NCBI GenBank assembly: GCA_964517465.1 | Contig: CAZFEK010000014.1 | Coordinates: 1-64,000, forward strand | Direction of reading: 5' to 3' | Length of the DNA stretch: 64,000 nucleotides | DNA from: JACPUX01 sp964517465 | GTDB taxonomy: Bacteria > Pseudomonadota > Gammaproteobacteria > Burkholderiales > Casimicrobiaceae | Part shown: positions 36,702 through 45,784 of the stretch, in pieces | How positions within the stretch are numbered: the first letter of the stretch is position 1 | How the letters are laid out: each line of letters opens with the position of its first letter | The notes under the pieces: model-generated | Told to the model about the DNA's origin: nothing | Seen by the model: the letters and a program-made list of their open reading frames with translations, nothing else | The model's database searches: none | Program-made: the position numbers and the translations under genes

Positions 36702-36732
36702 GGGGAGCTTTCGAATTCGATCGATGAAAAAC

Positions 36733-36762
36733 AAGCCCCGCGGGCGGCAACCCGCGGGGCTT
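36733..36762 (-). terminator. Rho-independent terminator between fdoI and fdhE
   Basis: On minus a 12-bp stem AAGCCCCGCGGG with CCCGCGGGGCTT, 6-nt loop, followed by GTTTTTC (36732-36726). It lies 18 bp after the fdoI stop (36781) and ends 25 bp before the fdhE ATG. Probably limits fdhE expression relative to fdoGHI. Confidence 0.7.
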
Positions 36763-36780
36763 CATCTTCTTGCGGCGCGC

Positions 36781-37401
36781 TTACTTGCCGGTCATCTCGC
36801 GATACCAGGCCCGATGATGCTGCCGGGCCCAGGCGCGGGTGACCGTGCCGTACCACATGGCGCGAATGGTGCCTCGCACCCAGATGGCGGCATAAACGTG
36901 CACCACGATCAAGGCGATCATGGCCGTCGCCGCCACGGCGTGAACCACCGCGGCGAAACGCACCAGGCCAATGGGTGGCGAGAACTGCGCTTTCCACATC
37001 AGCAGGCCCGAGACGGTAAGCAACACCACGCCAAGCACGGTGAGCCAGAACATCATTTTTTGGCCGCCGTTGTATTTGCCTTGCTCGGGCATGTTCTGGT
37101 CGTTGCCGTCGACCATTTCGCCGATGCGATCCAGCCACTCTTTGTCGGTCTTGGTCATGACGTTGAGCCGGTGAAAGCGCAGGAACATCAAGACGAAGAA
37201 AAACGCCATGAAGACGCCGATATAGGGGTGCAGGATACGCGCCCAGGTGCCGCCGCCCAGGAGGTTGGCAAGCGGATAAAACGCCGGATGGAAAAACGCC
37301 AGACCGGACAGGGCAAGGAGTATGAAGCTGATTCCCACCACCCAGTGATTGGCCCGCTCCTGCGGCGTGTAGCGTTGGAGGTCTTTCGGATCGCGGATCA
37401 T
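36781..37401 (-). CDS. fdoI: Formate dehydrogenase cytochrome b556 (gamma) subunit
   Basis: 206 aa from ATG 37401 (MIRDPKDLQRYTPQERANHW). Four hydrophobic helices: VVGISFILLALSGLAFFHPA, HPYIGVFMAFFFVLMFLRFH, FWLTVLGVVLLTVSGLLMWK and ATAMIALIVVHVYAAIWVRG, with histidines in positions for two haem b. It anchors the complex and passes electrons to quinone. Its ribosome-binding site lies in the repeated hairpin element upstream. Confidence 0.92.
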   Translation of the reverse strand: MIRDPKDLQRYTPQERANHWVVGISFILLALSGLAFFHPAFYPLANLLGGGTWARILHPYIGVFMAFFFVLMFLRFHRLNVMTKTDKEWLDRIGEMVDGNDQNMPEQGKYNGGQKMMFWLTVLGVVLLTVSGLLMWKAQFSPPIGLVRFAAVVHAVAATAMIALIVVHVYAAIWVRGTIRAMWYGTVTRAWARQHHRAWYREMTGK

Positions 37402-37404
37402 GAT

Positions 37405-37501
37405 GCTGCCTCCGCCGGGCCGCCCCAAGGGGGCAGCAAGTCATCGAACCGGAAGCCGCAAAGCGGCTGAACCGTATTCACCCCTTTCCGCGGGAAAGGG
37501 G
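37405..37501 (-). repeat. Structured intergenic RNA element, copy A (before fdoI)
   Basis: In transcription order: a 9-bp hairpin (37501-37481, CCCCTTTCC with GGAAAGGGG, 3-nt loop), a 12-nt linker, a 6+3+6 hairpin (37468-37454, AGCCGC/GCGGCT), then a stem pairing GCTGCC with GGCAGC (37437-37432 with 37410-37405) around CCCCTTGGGG. The final stem covers the ribosome-binding site of fdoI. Copy B at 38405-38498 has the same layout. Confidence 0.7.
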
Positions 37502-37519
37502 TCGGGGGATAGGGAGCGT

Positions 37520-38404
37520 TCATGATGTTTCCTTTTCGGCTTCCTTCTCGGACTCTTTCGAGACCTCGTTCGGACCTTTCATCACGTAATGGAAGAGCGC
37601 ACCCAGCGCCACCGCACCCAGCGCGAGCGAGGCGAGCGGCTTGGCCACACCCTTCCACAGCGACACCAGCGGGCTGATCGCGGGATTGGCCGGTAGACCC
37701 TTGTACAGTTCCGGCCGGTCGGCGTGATGCAGCACGTACATGACATGCGTGCCACCCACGCCCGCGGGATCATAAACCCCCGCTTTGCCGAAGCCGCGCT
37801 CTTTCAAGTCCGCCACGCGTTTGCCGGCATAGGCCAGCATGTCTTCCTTGGCGCCGAACTGAATGGCGCCGGTCGGACAGCTTTTCACGCAAGCCGGTGC
37901 CTGACCCACCGCGACGCGGTCGGAGCACAGGTTGCATTTGTAGGCCTTGCTGTCTTGCGCGGAAATACGCGGCACGTTGAAGGGGCAGCCGGTGACGCAA
38001 TAGCCGCAGCCGATGCAGTTTTCCTGATGAAAGTCGACGATGCCGTTGGCGTATTGCACGATCGCGCCCGGCGCCGGGCAGGCTTTGAGGCAGCCCGGGT
38101 CGGCGCAATGCATGCAACCATCCTTGCGGATCAGCCATTGCAGCCGGCCGCCCTCTTCGATTTCCGCATACCGCATCACCGTCCAGGACTTGGCGGTGAG
38201 GTCGGTGGGGTTGTCGTAGAGGCCGACGTTGTTGCCGACTTCGTCGCGCAGGTCGTTCCATTCCATGCAAGCCGCTTGGCAAGCCTTGCAGCCGATGCAG
38301 GTGGAAACGTCGATGAGCTTGGCCACTTCGGTGGTTTGGCGCACCGAAGGCGCGGGCGTGGTGGTCGCCGAGCGCTGCTTGATGTCTAGGGATTGCAGTG
38401 CCAT
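37520..38404 (-). CDS. fdoH: Formate dehydrogenase iron-sulfur (beta) subunit
   Basis: 294 aa from ATG 38404 (MALQSLDIKQRSATTT). Four ferredoxin-type cysteine motifs: IDVSTCIGCKACQAACMEWN; DGCMHCADPGCLKACP; NCIGCGYCVTGCPFNVP; YKCNLCSDRVAVGQAPACVK, for four [4Fe-4S] clusters. A C-terminal helix SLALGAVALGALFHYVM anchors it in the membrane. Electrons go from FdoG to FdoI. Spacers to both partners carry the structured element. Confidence 0.94.
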   Translation of the reverse strand: MALQSLDIKQRSATTTPAPSVRQTTEVAKLIDVSTCIGCKACQAACMEWNDLRDEVGNNVGLYDNPTDLTAKSWTVMRYAEIEEGGRLQWLIRKDGCMHCADPGCLKACPAPGAIVQYANGIVDFHQENCIGCGYCVTGCPFNVPRISAQDSKAYKCNLCSDRVAVGQAPACVKSCPTGAIQFGAKEDMLAYAGKRVADLKERGFGKAGVYDPAGVGGTHVMYVLHHADRPELYKGLPANPAISPLVSLWKGVAKPLASLALGAVALGALFHYVMKGPNEVSKESEKEAEKETS

Positions 38405-38498
38405 GGTTCCTCCGCAGGGCCGCCCCAAGGGGGAACGACCAAAGTAAGGAGCGGGCGGAGCCCGCGAACCGAATTCACCCCCTTCCTCGGGAAGGGGG
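38405..38498 (-). repeat. Structured intergenic RNA element, copy B (before fdoH)
   Basis: Same order as copy A: a 9-bp hairpin (38498-38478, CCCCCTTCC with GGAAGGGGG, 3-nt loop), a 12-nt linker differing by one base from A, a 6+3+6 hairpin (38465-38451, GCGGGC/GCCCGC), then a stem GTTCC with GGAAC (38436-38432 with 38410-38406) over the fdoH ribosome-binding site. Both paired arms changed relative to A, which is covariation. Confidence 0.7.
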
Positions 38499-38529
38499 CT
38501 GGGGGAAAGGTTCGTATCATGTGTCCTCC

Positions 38530-41500
38530 TTACGCCTTCTCGATGTTCACGAGGAACGCCTTGTATTCCGGCGTCTGGGAGTTGGCATCGCCAACGTTGG
38601 GCGTCAGCGTGTTGGTGATGTAACCCGGCTTGGTCACGCCCTTGAAGCCAAAGTGCAGCGGAATGCCCACGGTATGGACCTTCTTGCCATCGACATCGAG
38701 CGTGCGGATGCGCTTGGTCACCACCGCCACTGCCTTGATGTGTCCGCGGTTGGAACGCACCTTCACCTTGTCGCCGGTTTTGATGCCCTTCTCCTTGGCG
38801 AGATCTTCCCCGATTTCCACGAAATGCTCGGGCTGCAACACGGCATTGATGTGCGCGTGTTTGGTCCAGAAGTGGAAGTGTTCGACCAGACGATACGTGG
38901 TCGCCACGTAGGGGAAGTCCTTCGCTTTCCCGAAGGTATCCATGTCACCCTTGAACACCCGTGCCGCGGGGTTACTGAGCGCTTTGGGATTGTTCGGGTG
39001 GAAGGGATTCTTGTCGAGCGGCGTTTCAAAGGGCTCGTAGTGCTCCGGGAAGGGGCCATCCGCCATGATCGGCGAGAAGAGCCTCGCCACGCCTTCCGGC
39101 GCCATGATGAAGGGCATCACCTTCTCTTCCGGCGCGGCGTTGGGCCGCATGTCCGGGATGTCGTTGCCGCCCCAGGCGCTGCCGGTCCAGCGCAGCACCG
39201 GCCGCTTCGGATCCCACGGCTTGCCGGAGAGGTCGGCCGAGGCGCGGTTGTAGAGGATGCGCCGGTTGGCCGGCCAGGCGAAGCCCCAGTTGAGCGTCTG
39301 GCCGAGGCCGGACGGATCGGAGGCGTCGCGCCGCGCGGTGAGGTTGCCCGCCTGCGACCAGCAGCCGCCGTAGATCCAGTTGCCGCAGGAGGTGGAACCG
39401 TCGTCGCGCAACATGGCGAAGCCGGGCACCTGATCCCCCGCCTTGACCAGCACCTTGGTCTTGTCGGACGGATCGGTGACGTCGGCCAGTGCCTTGCCGG
39501 AAATCTCCATGAGGAGTTCTTCAGGCGCGGGTTTGGTCGGCACGCGATAAGGCCAAGCGAGATTCAGGATGGCATCCGGGAATTTGCCGCCATCCTTGGC
39601 GTACATTTCTTTGAGTTTCAGATAGAGCGCGGCGATGATTTCGCTATCGCCTTTCGATTCACCCGGGCCGTCCGATGCTTTCCAATGCCATTGCACGACG
39701 CGGCCGGAGTTGGTGAAGCTCCCAGCCTCCTCGGCAAACAGATTGGCCGGCAAACGGAACACCTCGGTTTGAATCTTGGCGGCATCGACTTCATTGAATT
39801 CGCCGTGATTCTTCCAGAACTCGGAGGTGTCGGTGGCCAAGGGATCGATGATGACCAGGTACTTCAATTTGGCAAGGGCATCGCCGATCTTCTTTTTGTT
39901 GTTCATCGACGCCAGCGGATTGAAGCCTTGGCAGACGAAGCCCTGCATCTTGCCCTGATGCATGCGTTCGAAAATCGCCATGGCGTCATAGGCCGCGTCT
40001 TTCTTGGGCACCCAGTCGTAGCAGAAGCCGTTTTCTTTGGTGGCGGCTTTGCCGTAAAAAGCCTTCATCAGGCTGTTGAACCACTTCGGGAAGTTCTGGG
40101 GAAAATTCATTTGCCCCGGGCGCAAGGCCTTGGGCGTGCGCTTGGTCAGATACTCCTCGTGTGTCTTGTCGGCGTCGGTGGGGGCCGAAAGGTAACCCGG
40201 CAAGACCTCGGAATAGAGGCACATGTCGGTGATGCCCTGCACGTTGGCGTGCCCGCGCAGTGCGTTGATGCCGCCACCGGCCATGCCCATGTTGCCCAGC
40301 AAAAGCTGGATCATGGCCATGGTGCGGATGTTTTGCGAACCCACCGTGTGCTCCGTCCAGCCCAGGGCGTAGAGCACGGTCATGGTCTTGGTGGGCGAGG
40401 CGGTCTCGGCGATCATGCCGCAGATCTTGAGGAAGTCGTCCTTGGGCGTTCCGGTGACTTGGGACACCAGCTCCGGCGTATAGCGCGAGTAATGCTTCTT
40501 CATGAGCTGGAAGACGCAGTTCGGATTTTGCAGGGTCTCATCGACCATCGCAAAGCCGTCTTTGTCTTTCTGGTAAGCCCAGGAGCCTTTGTCGTAGCTG
40601 CGCTTCTCGGCGTTGTAGCCCGAGTAGAGGCCGTCCTCGAACTTGAAGCCCGGGTCGATCAAGAACGAAGCGTTGGTGTAGTTCTTGACGTACTCGTGGT
40701 GAATCTTGTCGTTGGACACGAGGTAGTTGATCACCCCGCCCAAGAAGGCGATGTCGGTGCCGGCCCTTATGGGGGCGTAGAAGTCCGACACGGCGGCCGA
40801 GCGCGTGAAGCGCGGATCGACCACGATCAGCTTGGCTTTGCGGTCCTTCTTGGCCTCGATGGCCCATTTGAAACCGCAGGGGTGTGCTTCGGCGGCATTA
40901 CCGCCCATGACCACAACGAGATCAGCGTTCTTGATGTCCACCCAATGGTTGGTCATCGCACCACGCCCAAACGTCGGACCCAGACTGGATACCGTGGGGG
41001 CGTGTCAGATGCGTGCTTGGGTGTCGAGCGCTACGACTCCGAGGCTGCGCAGGAACTTGGAGGTCAAATAACCCGGTTCATTGGCCGCGGCGGAACTGGC
41101 CAGGAAACCAAAGGTGTTCCAGCGGTTGACGGTGGTGCCTTCGGCGTTCTTCTCGATGAAGTTCGCGTCGCGGTCCGCCTTCATGTGTTTGGTGATGCGG
41201 GCGATCGCCTCGTCCCAGGAGATGCGCTTCCACTCGTTGCTGCCCGCCTCGCGCACTTCGGGAAACTTCAAGCGGTTGACGCTTTGCACCATGTCGCGCA
41301 AGCCGGCGCCCTTCGGGCAGAGCGTGCCGCGATTGACGGGGTTGTCCGGGTCGCCTTCGATGTGGAAGATCCGGCCTTTGACGTTTTTCGCCTTGTCGCC
41401 CATCGAGTAGATGAGGACGCCGCAGCTCACCGAGCAGTAGGGACACATGTTCCGGGTTTCGGTGGCGCGGGCAAGCTTGAAGTCTCTGACTTCCGCCAAG

Positions 41501-41592
41501 GCCTGGGTGGGCGAGAAGCCCAGCATCGCGATGCTGGATCCCCCAAGGCCGGCGGAGCAGATCTTGAAGAACTGCCGCCTGTTGACTTGCAT
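38530..41592 (-). CDS. fdoG: Selenocysteine formate dehydrogenase catalytic subunit (FdoG/FdnG type)
   Basis: 1020 aa including Sec196, from ATG 41592 with AGGAGG-type site just upstream, to 38530. UGA at 41007-41005 is read as Sec in QARI-U-HAPTVSSLGPTFGRGAM, exactly where FdnG has it (codon 196). The N-terminus has a twin-arginine signal (NRRQFFKICSAGL). The [4Fe-4S] ligands are Cys50, 53, 57 and 92. The bis-MGD binding body follows (MTNHWVDIKNADLVVVMGGN). The periplasmic enzyme oxidises formate to CO2. Without UGA readthrough it would end after 195 codons. sel genes are at 11-16.6 kb; fdhD and selD are outside. Confidence 0.95.
40976..41007 (-). promoter_or_regulatory. UGA Sec codon and SECIS hairpin of fdoG
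   Basis: TGA at 41007-41005 is followed 11 bases later by GGTATCCAGTCTGGGTCC (40993-40976). GG/CC and TCC/GGG pair around the loop AGTCT, and the GTCT (40985-40982) matches the GGTCT-type loop of the E. coli fdhF and fdnG SECIS, which SelB reads. Confidence 0.75.
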
Positions 41593-41645
41593 TTTTTCTC
41601 CTCCTGTTAGACGAGAGTCGAGCGGGTGCTCAACGGAAGAACGAT

Positions 41646-41661
41646 AGCACCATTCGTGCCA
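41646..41661 (-). promoter_or_regulatory. Sigma-54 (RpoN) promoter of fdoG
   Basis: On minus TGGCACGAATGGTGCT: the -24 GG (41660-41659) and -12 GC (41648-41647) have the exact 10-bp spacing of the consensus, with one core mismatch. Expected start near 41636 leaves a 43-nt leader. Confidence 0.75.
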
Positions 41662-41714
41662 TGGCCATATGTCCGCGTAGCGATTGGAGGTCTCTTTGTT
41701 GCGTTGCAGCAAAG

Positions 41715-41764
41715 TGCGTCAGTTTGTCTCAGTTCGAGTCCCGCGCCTGGGACATTTTGTCTCA
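41715..41764. promoter_or_regulatory. Two palindromic activator sites upstream of the sigma-54 promoter
   Basis: TGCGTCAGTTTGTCTCA (41715-41731) and TGGGACATTTTGTCTCA (41748-41764) share the right half TGTCTCA and a 3-bp centre; the second is a near-perfect inverted repeat. Centres are 33 bp apart (three turns), about 80-130 bp upstream of the predicted fdoG start, where NtrC-type activators bind. The regulator at 41870 is the likely ligand. Confidence 0.65.
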
Positions 41765-41869
41765 GTTGCTTCGCCGCCCGCGACACCTCAAGGGCGCTTG
41801 CACGAAAGGGCGGCATCACCCATCATGACCGCCTTTCCGACCGGGCATGCGAATCGAGGGGATTCAGGT

Positions 41870-43222
41870 ATGGCGGAGCAAATGCCATCGGGTGAATTTG
41901 CCCACTGGCGGCTCTACACCGCTTTGGTGGTCGACGACGAGGAAGGCATGCGCCGCTTCCTCGAACGGGCACTGGCCGGGCGTTGTGCCAGCGTGGCAGC
42001 AGCGGCCAGCGTGGAAGACGCCGAGGAGCTGATGCGCCGGCAGTATTTCGATCTGGTCATTCTCGACATCGCCTTGCCCGGCAAATCCGGCGTCGAATGG
42101 CTGCACGAATTGCGCGAGCGGGGTTTCTCCGGCGACGTGGTGCTGATTACCGCTTATGCCGATCTGGAAACCGCCATCGACGCCTTGCGCGCCGGCGCCT
42201 CGGATTTTTTGCTCAAACCCTTTTCTCTGGCCCAGATGCTCAATGCGGTGAAACGTTGCTTCGACCGCTCTCGCCTGGCGCGAGAAAACTACGTCTTGCG
42301 ACGCGAGGTGCGGGAGTTGGCGGCAGGCGAAGAGCGGCTGGTGGGCCGCTCGGAAACCACCCAGCGGCTGTGCGAGCTGCTGCGGCGCATCGCGCCGACA
42401 CCCTCCACGGTGCTGATTCAAGGTGAAAGCGGCACCGGCAAGGAAGTGGTGGCGCGCATGCTGCACCGCATGAGCCCGCGGGCGTCGGGCCCCTTCGTGC
42501 CCATCAATTGCGCGGCGATTTCGCCCGAGATCATCGAGTCCGAATTGTTCGGGCACGTCAAAGGCGCCTACACGGGCGCCAGCGGCAATCGCGAAGGGCT
42601 GTTCTTTTATGCCCGCGGCGGCACGCTTTTTTTGGATGAAATCTCCGAATTGCCGCTACCGCTGCAAGCCAAACTCCTGCGCGTGCTCGAAGAGCGGCGC
42701 GTGCGCCCGGTAGGCGGCGAGAGCGAAATTCCGGTCGATGTGCGCATCATCGCCGCCACCAACCGCCAGCTTGCCCGGGAAGTGGCCGAACATCGTTTTC
42801 GGCAGGATCTTTTCTATCGTCTGCAAGTGGTTGAAGTCGATTTGCCGCCTTTGCGCGAACGGCGTGATGACATTCCCGACTTGGTGGCGCATTTTCTGCG
42901 TCAGATCGGCACCCAGCAGGGTCTGGAACCGATCGCCCCCGATGCGGAAATGCTGCGCCTCTTGCAGGCTTACGATTGGCCCGGCAACGTGCGCGAGTTG
43001 CGCAATTATCTCGAGCGTTCGCTGATCCTCGGGAGCTTTCATTGGGATCGCGGCCCCAGCGCGCAGGGCGAGCGAGCCGCGGGTGACAGCCTGGAAGCGG
43101 TCGAACGCCAGCACGTGAAATCGGTGCTGGCCGCGGTCGGCGGCAACAAGTCCGAAGCCGCGCGACGCCTCAAAATCTCCCGCAAGACTCTGGAGCGCAA
43201 GTGTCAGCAATGGGGAATGTAG
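41870..43222 (+). CDS. Sigma-54-dependent response regulator (NtrC family)
   Basis: 450 aa from ATG 41870 (an ATG at 41825 is possible). The receiver domain spans about 15-130 with ALVVDDEEGMRRFLERALAG, phosphoacceptor Asp in LVILDIALPGKSG, and the Lys of FLLKPFSL. The AAA+ domain follows with GESGTGKEVVARMLHRMSPR, the sigma-54 contact loop GAYTGA (Phe replaced by Tyr), and DEISELPLPLQAKLLRVLEE. The C-terminal Fis-type helix-turn-helix is VGGNKSEAARRLKISRKTLE. It is divergent from fdoG and 89 bp before its sensor kinase. Confidence 0.94.
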   Translation: MAEQMPSGEFAHWRLYTALVVDDEEGMRRFLERALAGRCASVAAAASVEDAEELMRRQYFDLVILDIALPGKSGVEWLHELRERGFSGDVVLITAYADLETAIDALRAGASDFLLKPFSLAQMLNAVKRCFDRSRLARENYVLRREVRELAAGEERLVGRSETTQRLCELLRRIAPTPSTVLIQGESGTGKEVVARMLHRMSPRASGPFVPINCAAISPEIIESELFGHVKGAYTGASGNREGLFFYARGGTLFLDEISELPLPLQAKLLRVLEERRVRPVGGESEIPVDVRIIAATNRQLAREVAEHRFRQDLFYRLQVVEVDLPPLRERRDDIPDLVAHFLRQIGTQQGLEPIAPDAEMLRLLQAYDWPGNVRELRNYLERSLILGSFHWDRGPSAQGERAAGDSLEAVERQHVKSVLAAVGGNKSEAARRLKISRKTLERKCQQWGM

Positions 43223-43310
43223 CCTCGCCGGCGGCAAGACGCGCAGCGATCGACGCGGCAAAGCGCCATCGTGAGAGCTCCCGAGAGCACAGCCCCCTTG
43301 GAGCGCCAGA

Positions 43311-45383
43311 GTGAGCGCCACGCCCCAGCGGCTCCTGACCGGCTCGATCCGCAACCGACTGCTGGCGCTTGCCCTCCTGCCTTTGGTACTGGTGTTGCCC
43401 GCCCTCTTGGCGGTTCTGATTTACGTCGGCGGCAGCGCCTTCGACCGCCTGCTGATCACCAAAGTGCAAAGCGACCTCATCGTCGCCCATGGTTATTTCG
43501 ATCGGGTGCGCGAGGCCGTTGGCAGCGGTGTCGCGGCGCTGGCCGATTCGGCCCAACTCGAACGCGGCATCGCGCGCCATCTCGGCAAGCCCGATGACGA
43601 GCTCACCCAACTTTTGCGCGGCGCGCAGCAGCGCCTCAAGCTCGATTTTCTGCATCTTCTGGATCAAGAGGCGCGTATCGTGGCCACCACCAGCGGGCTG
43701 CCCAAGACTCACCCGCTGCGCGATTGGGGCGTGGTGCGCGACGCGCTGCGCGGCCGGGCCAGCGCCGAAATCGAAATCTTCGAAGAGACTTACCTCGAAG
43801 CCCTGGCGCCGGGCTTGAAGCAGCGCGCCCACACCCCGCTCGTGCCGACCACCGGTGCTGCGCCCACCGAACGCAGCGCGGAAACGCGCGGCATGGTGAT
43901 CCATACCGCGGCACCGGTGTTCAACAGCCAAGGCGCTCCGCGTTTCTTGGTGGTGGGCGGTTCGCTCTTGAACAAGAACCTCGACTTCGTCGATCGCATC
44001 AACGACATCGTCTATCCCGAAGGCTCGCTGCCTCTGGGCAGCCTGGGTACGGCTACCCTGTTCCTGGACGACGTGCGCATCGCCACCAATGTGCGCCTCT
44101 TCGAGGGTGTGCGCGCCATCGGCACGCGGGTTACCCAAGTGGTGCGCGATGCCGTGCTGGGCCAGGGCCGCACCTGGCTCGACAGCGCCTTCGTGGTCAA
44201 TGAACACTACGTCTCGGCCTATGAGCCGGTACTGGACAGCGGCGGCAAACGTGTAGGCATGCTTTACGTCGGCTACCTCGAAAGGCCCTTCGCCCGAGTG
44301 AAGCACTACGCCCTCGCCGCGGTGATTCTGGTCTTTCTCGTCAGCATGGGCGCGGCCACCATCGTATCGCTGCGCTGGGCGCGGGCGATTTTTACGCCGA
44401 TCGAGCGCATGCACGCCACCATGAGCGCGGTGGAGAGCGGCGAAGAAAGCGCGCGCGTGGGCACGGTGGAGAACGGCGATGAAATCGGTGAGCTGGCCAC
44501 TCACCTCGATCATTTGCTCGAACGCCTGCATCAACAAACCCTGTCCTTGCGCGAGTGGGGCAACGAGCTCGACCGTCGCGTGGCGCAGCGGACACAGGAA
44601 CTGGCCGAAGCGCTGGAAAACTTGCGCTCCACGCAAAAACAGCTCGTGTCTTCGGAAAAACTCGCCGCCGTAGGCCAACTCACGGCGGGCGTAGCTCACG
44701 AGATCAATAACCCGATCGCCGTGATACAGGGCAATATTGAGATCTTGGCCGAGGTACTGGGGGAACACGCCGATCCGGTGCGGGAAGAAATCCGCCTCGT
44801 CCGCGAGCAGGTGCACCGCATCCGGCTCATCGTCACCAAACTTCTTCAGTTCGCGCGGCCGGCCGAATTCGCCGGTTACCTGCAAACCGTGGACCCGCGG
44901 CAGGTGGTGCAAGACAGCTTGGTGCTGGTCGGCCACCAGATGAAAAAAGCCAACATCACGGTGACCGAAGTTTACCGAGCCAGAACCTCGATTACGATCA
45001 ACGCCAATGAGCTGCAGCAAGTGTTGATCAACCTCATGGTCAACGCCCTGCAGGCCATGCCGCAGGGCGGAACGCTTTCCTTAAGCACCGAAGACTGGCG
45101 CGATGCCGAGCAGCGACGGGGTGTCCGAATTTCGGTGGGTGACACCGGCGTAGGCATCCCACCGGAGGTGCTGGACCACATCTTCAACCCCTTCTTCACG
45201 ACCAAAAAGACCGGCGGCAGCGGCCTGGGTCTTTGGGTGAGCCTCGGCATCGTCGAGCGCTACGGTGGCCAAATCAGCGTGGAAAGCAAGCTCGGCTCGG
45301 GCACGACTTTCACTCTGCGCTTGCTCGCCGAGCCACCCGCGACGCGAGAGGAGGTGCTCGATGCCAGCGTCGAAACGGTTTAG
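43311..45383 (+). CDS. Membrane sensor histidine kinase partner of the NtrC-type regulator
   Basis: 690 aa from GTG 43311. The first helix is LLALALLPLVLVLPALLAVL and a large periplasmic sensing domain runs from about 45 to 325. The second helix (YALAAVILVFLVSMGAATIV) is followed by HAMP and a coiled coil. The phospho-His segment is GQLTAGVAHEINNPIAVIQG at about 460 and the ATPase shows NALQAMPQGGTLSLS and GVGIPPEVLDHIFNPFFTT. The periplasmic domain could sense formate, an electron acceptor or stress; nothing in the sequence decides this. Confidence 0.92.
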   Translation: MSATPQRLLTGSIRNRLLALALLPLVLVLPALLAVLIYVGGSAFDRLLITKVQSDLIVAHGYFDRVREAVGSGVAALADSAQLERGIARHLGKPDDELTQLLRGAQQRLKLDFLHLLDQEARIVATTSGLPKTHPLRDWGVVRDALRGRASAEIEIFEETYLEALAPGLKQRAHTPLVPTTGAAPTERSAETRGMVIHTAAPVFNSQGAPRFLVVGGSLLNKNLDFVDRINDIVYPEGSLPLGSLGTATLFLDDVRIATNVRLFEGVRAIGTRVTQVVRDAVLGQGRTWLDSAFVVNEHYVSAYEPVLDSGGKRVGMLYVGYLERPFARVKHYALAAVILVFLVSMGAATIVSLRWARAIFTPIERMHATMSAVESGEESARVGTVENGDEIGELATHLDHLLERLHQQTLSLREWGNELDRRVAQRTQELAEALENLRSTQKQLVSSEKLAAVGQLTAGVAHEINNPIAVIQGNIEILAEVLGEHADPVREEIRLVREQVHRIRLIVTKLLQFARPAEFAGYLQTVDPRQVVQDSLVLVGHQMKKANITVTEVYRARTSITINANELQQVLINLMVNALQAMPQGGTLSLSTEDWRDAEQRRGVRISVGDTGVGIPPEVLDHIFNPFFTTKKTGGSGLGLWVSLGIVERYGGQISVESKLGSGTTFTLRLLAEPPATREEVLDASVETV

Positions 45384-45673
45384 GCGGCAAGCGATTGCCA
45401 AACCGGGAGCCGCAGCAAGGAGCCGCTCCTGCCGGCGCGCGCCGGCGAGCTGACCACCAGAACGCCGGGCAGAAAAGCCGAGACGACCAAGTCGGCTTTG
45501 CCACTGGCGCGCCAGCCGTCTCCCGGCGCCAAGATCACGTCGTCCGCGCTGCCCCCGACGGTGAGCCAAAGTTCGCCCGATGAACAGAACAAATCCTGCC
45601 CCGGAGCAACGCGGAGTTCGAGCACTTCGCCTGCGCCGATTTCGTAACGAGTCTCTTGCCAAATCTTTGCCAT
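45380..45673 (-). CDS. DUF2917 protein
   Basis: 97 aa from ATG 45673. The body has ETRYEIGAGEVLELRVAPGQ and LFCSSGELWLTVGGSADDVI with LAPGDGWRASGKADLVVSA, the small cupin-like barrel of DUF2917. Known family without a fixed function, usually next to a LysR regulator in betaproteobacteria, as here. The stop overlaps the sensor kinase stop in convergent orientation. It is divergent from the LysR gene, which probably regulates it. Confidence 0.8.
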   Translation of the reverse strand: MAKIWQETRYEIGAGEVLELRVAPGQDLFCSSGELWLTVGGSADDVILAPGDGWRASGKADLVVSAFLPGVLVVSSPARAGRSGSLLRLPVWQSLAA

Positions 45674-45784
45674 GATCCTATGCTCCATGCGTTTGGTGCA
45701 TTCATTGCACCGGCACCGCCAAGATAATCTCGCTGCTGAAATGGATCAAACGATCTTTGCTCATTCTATGCATGAGTATTTTGC

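Noticed and set aside
41005..41007. The TGA in fdoG as a frameshift or pseudogene
   Set aside because: The residues on both sides match FdnG in frame, the codon is at the known Sec position and a SECIS-like loop follows.
38398..41610. A 1070-codon open frame on plus, antisense to fdoG
   Set aside because: It has no ribosome-binding site or family features and mirrors the GC-rich codon pattern of fdoG; the minus-strand protein is full FdnG-like.
43170..45020. A 616-codon minus-strand frame opposite the sensor kinase
   Set aside because: No start signal and no domain; the plus-strand kinase is complete.
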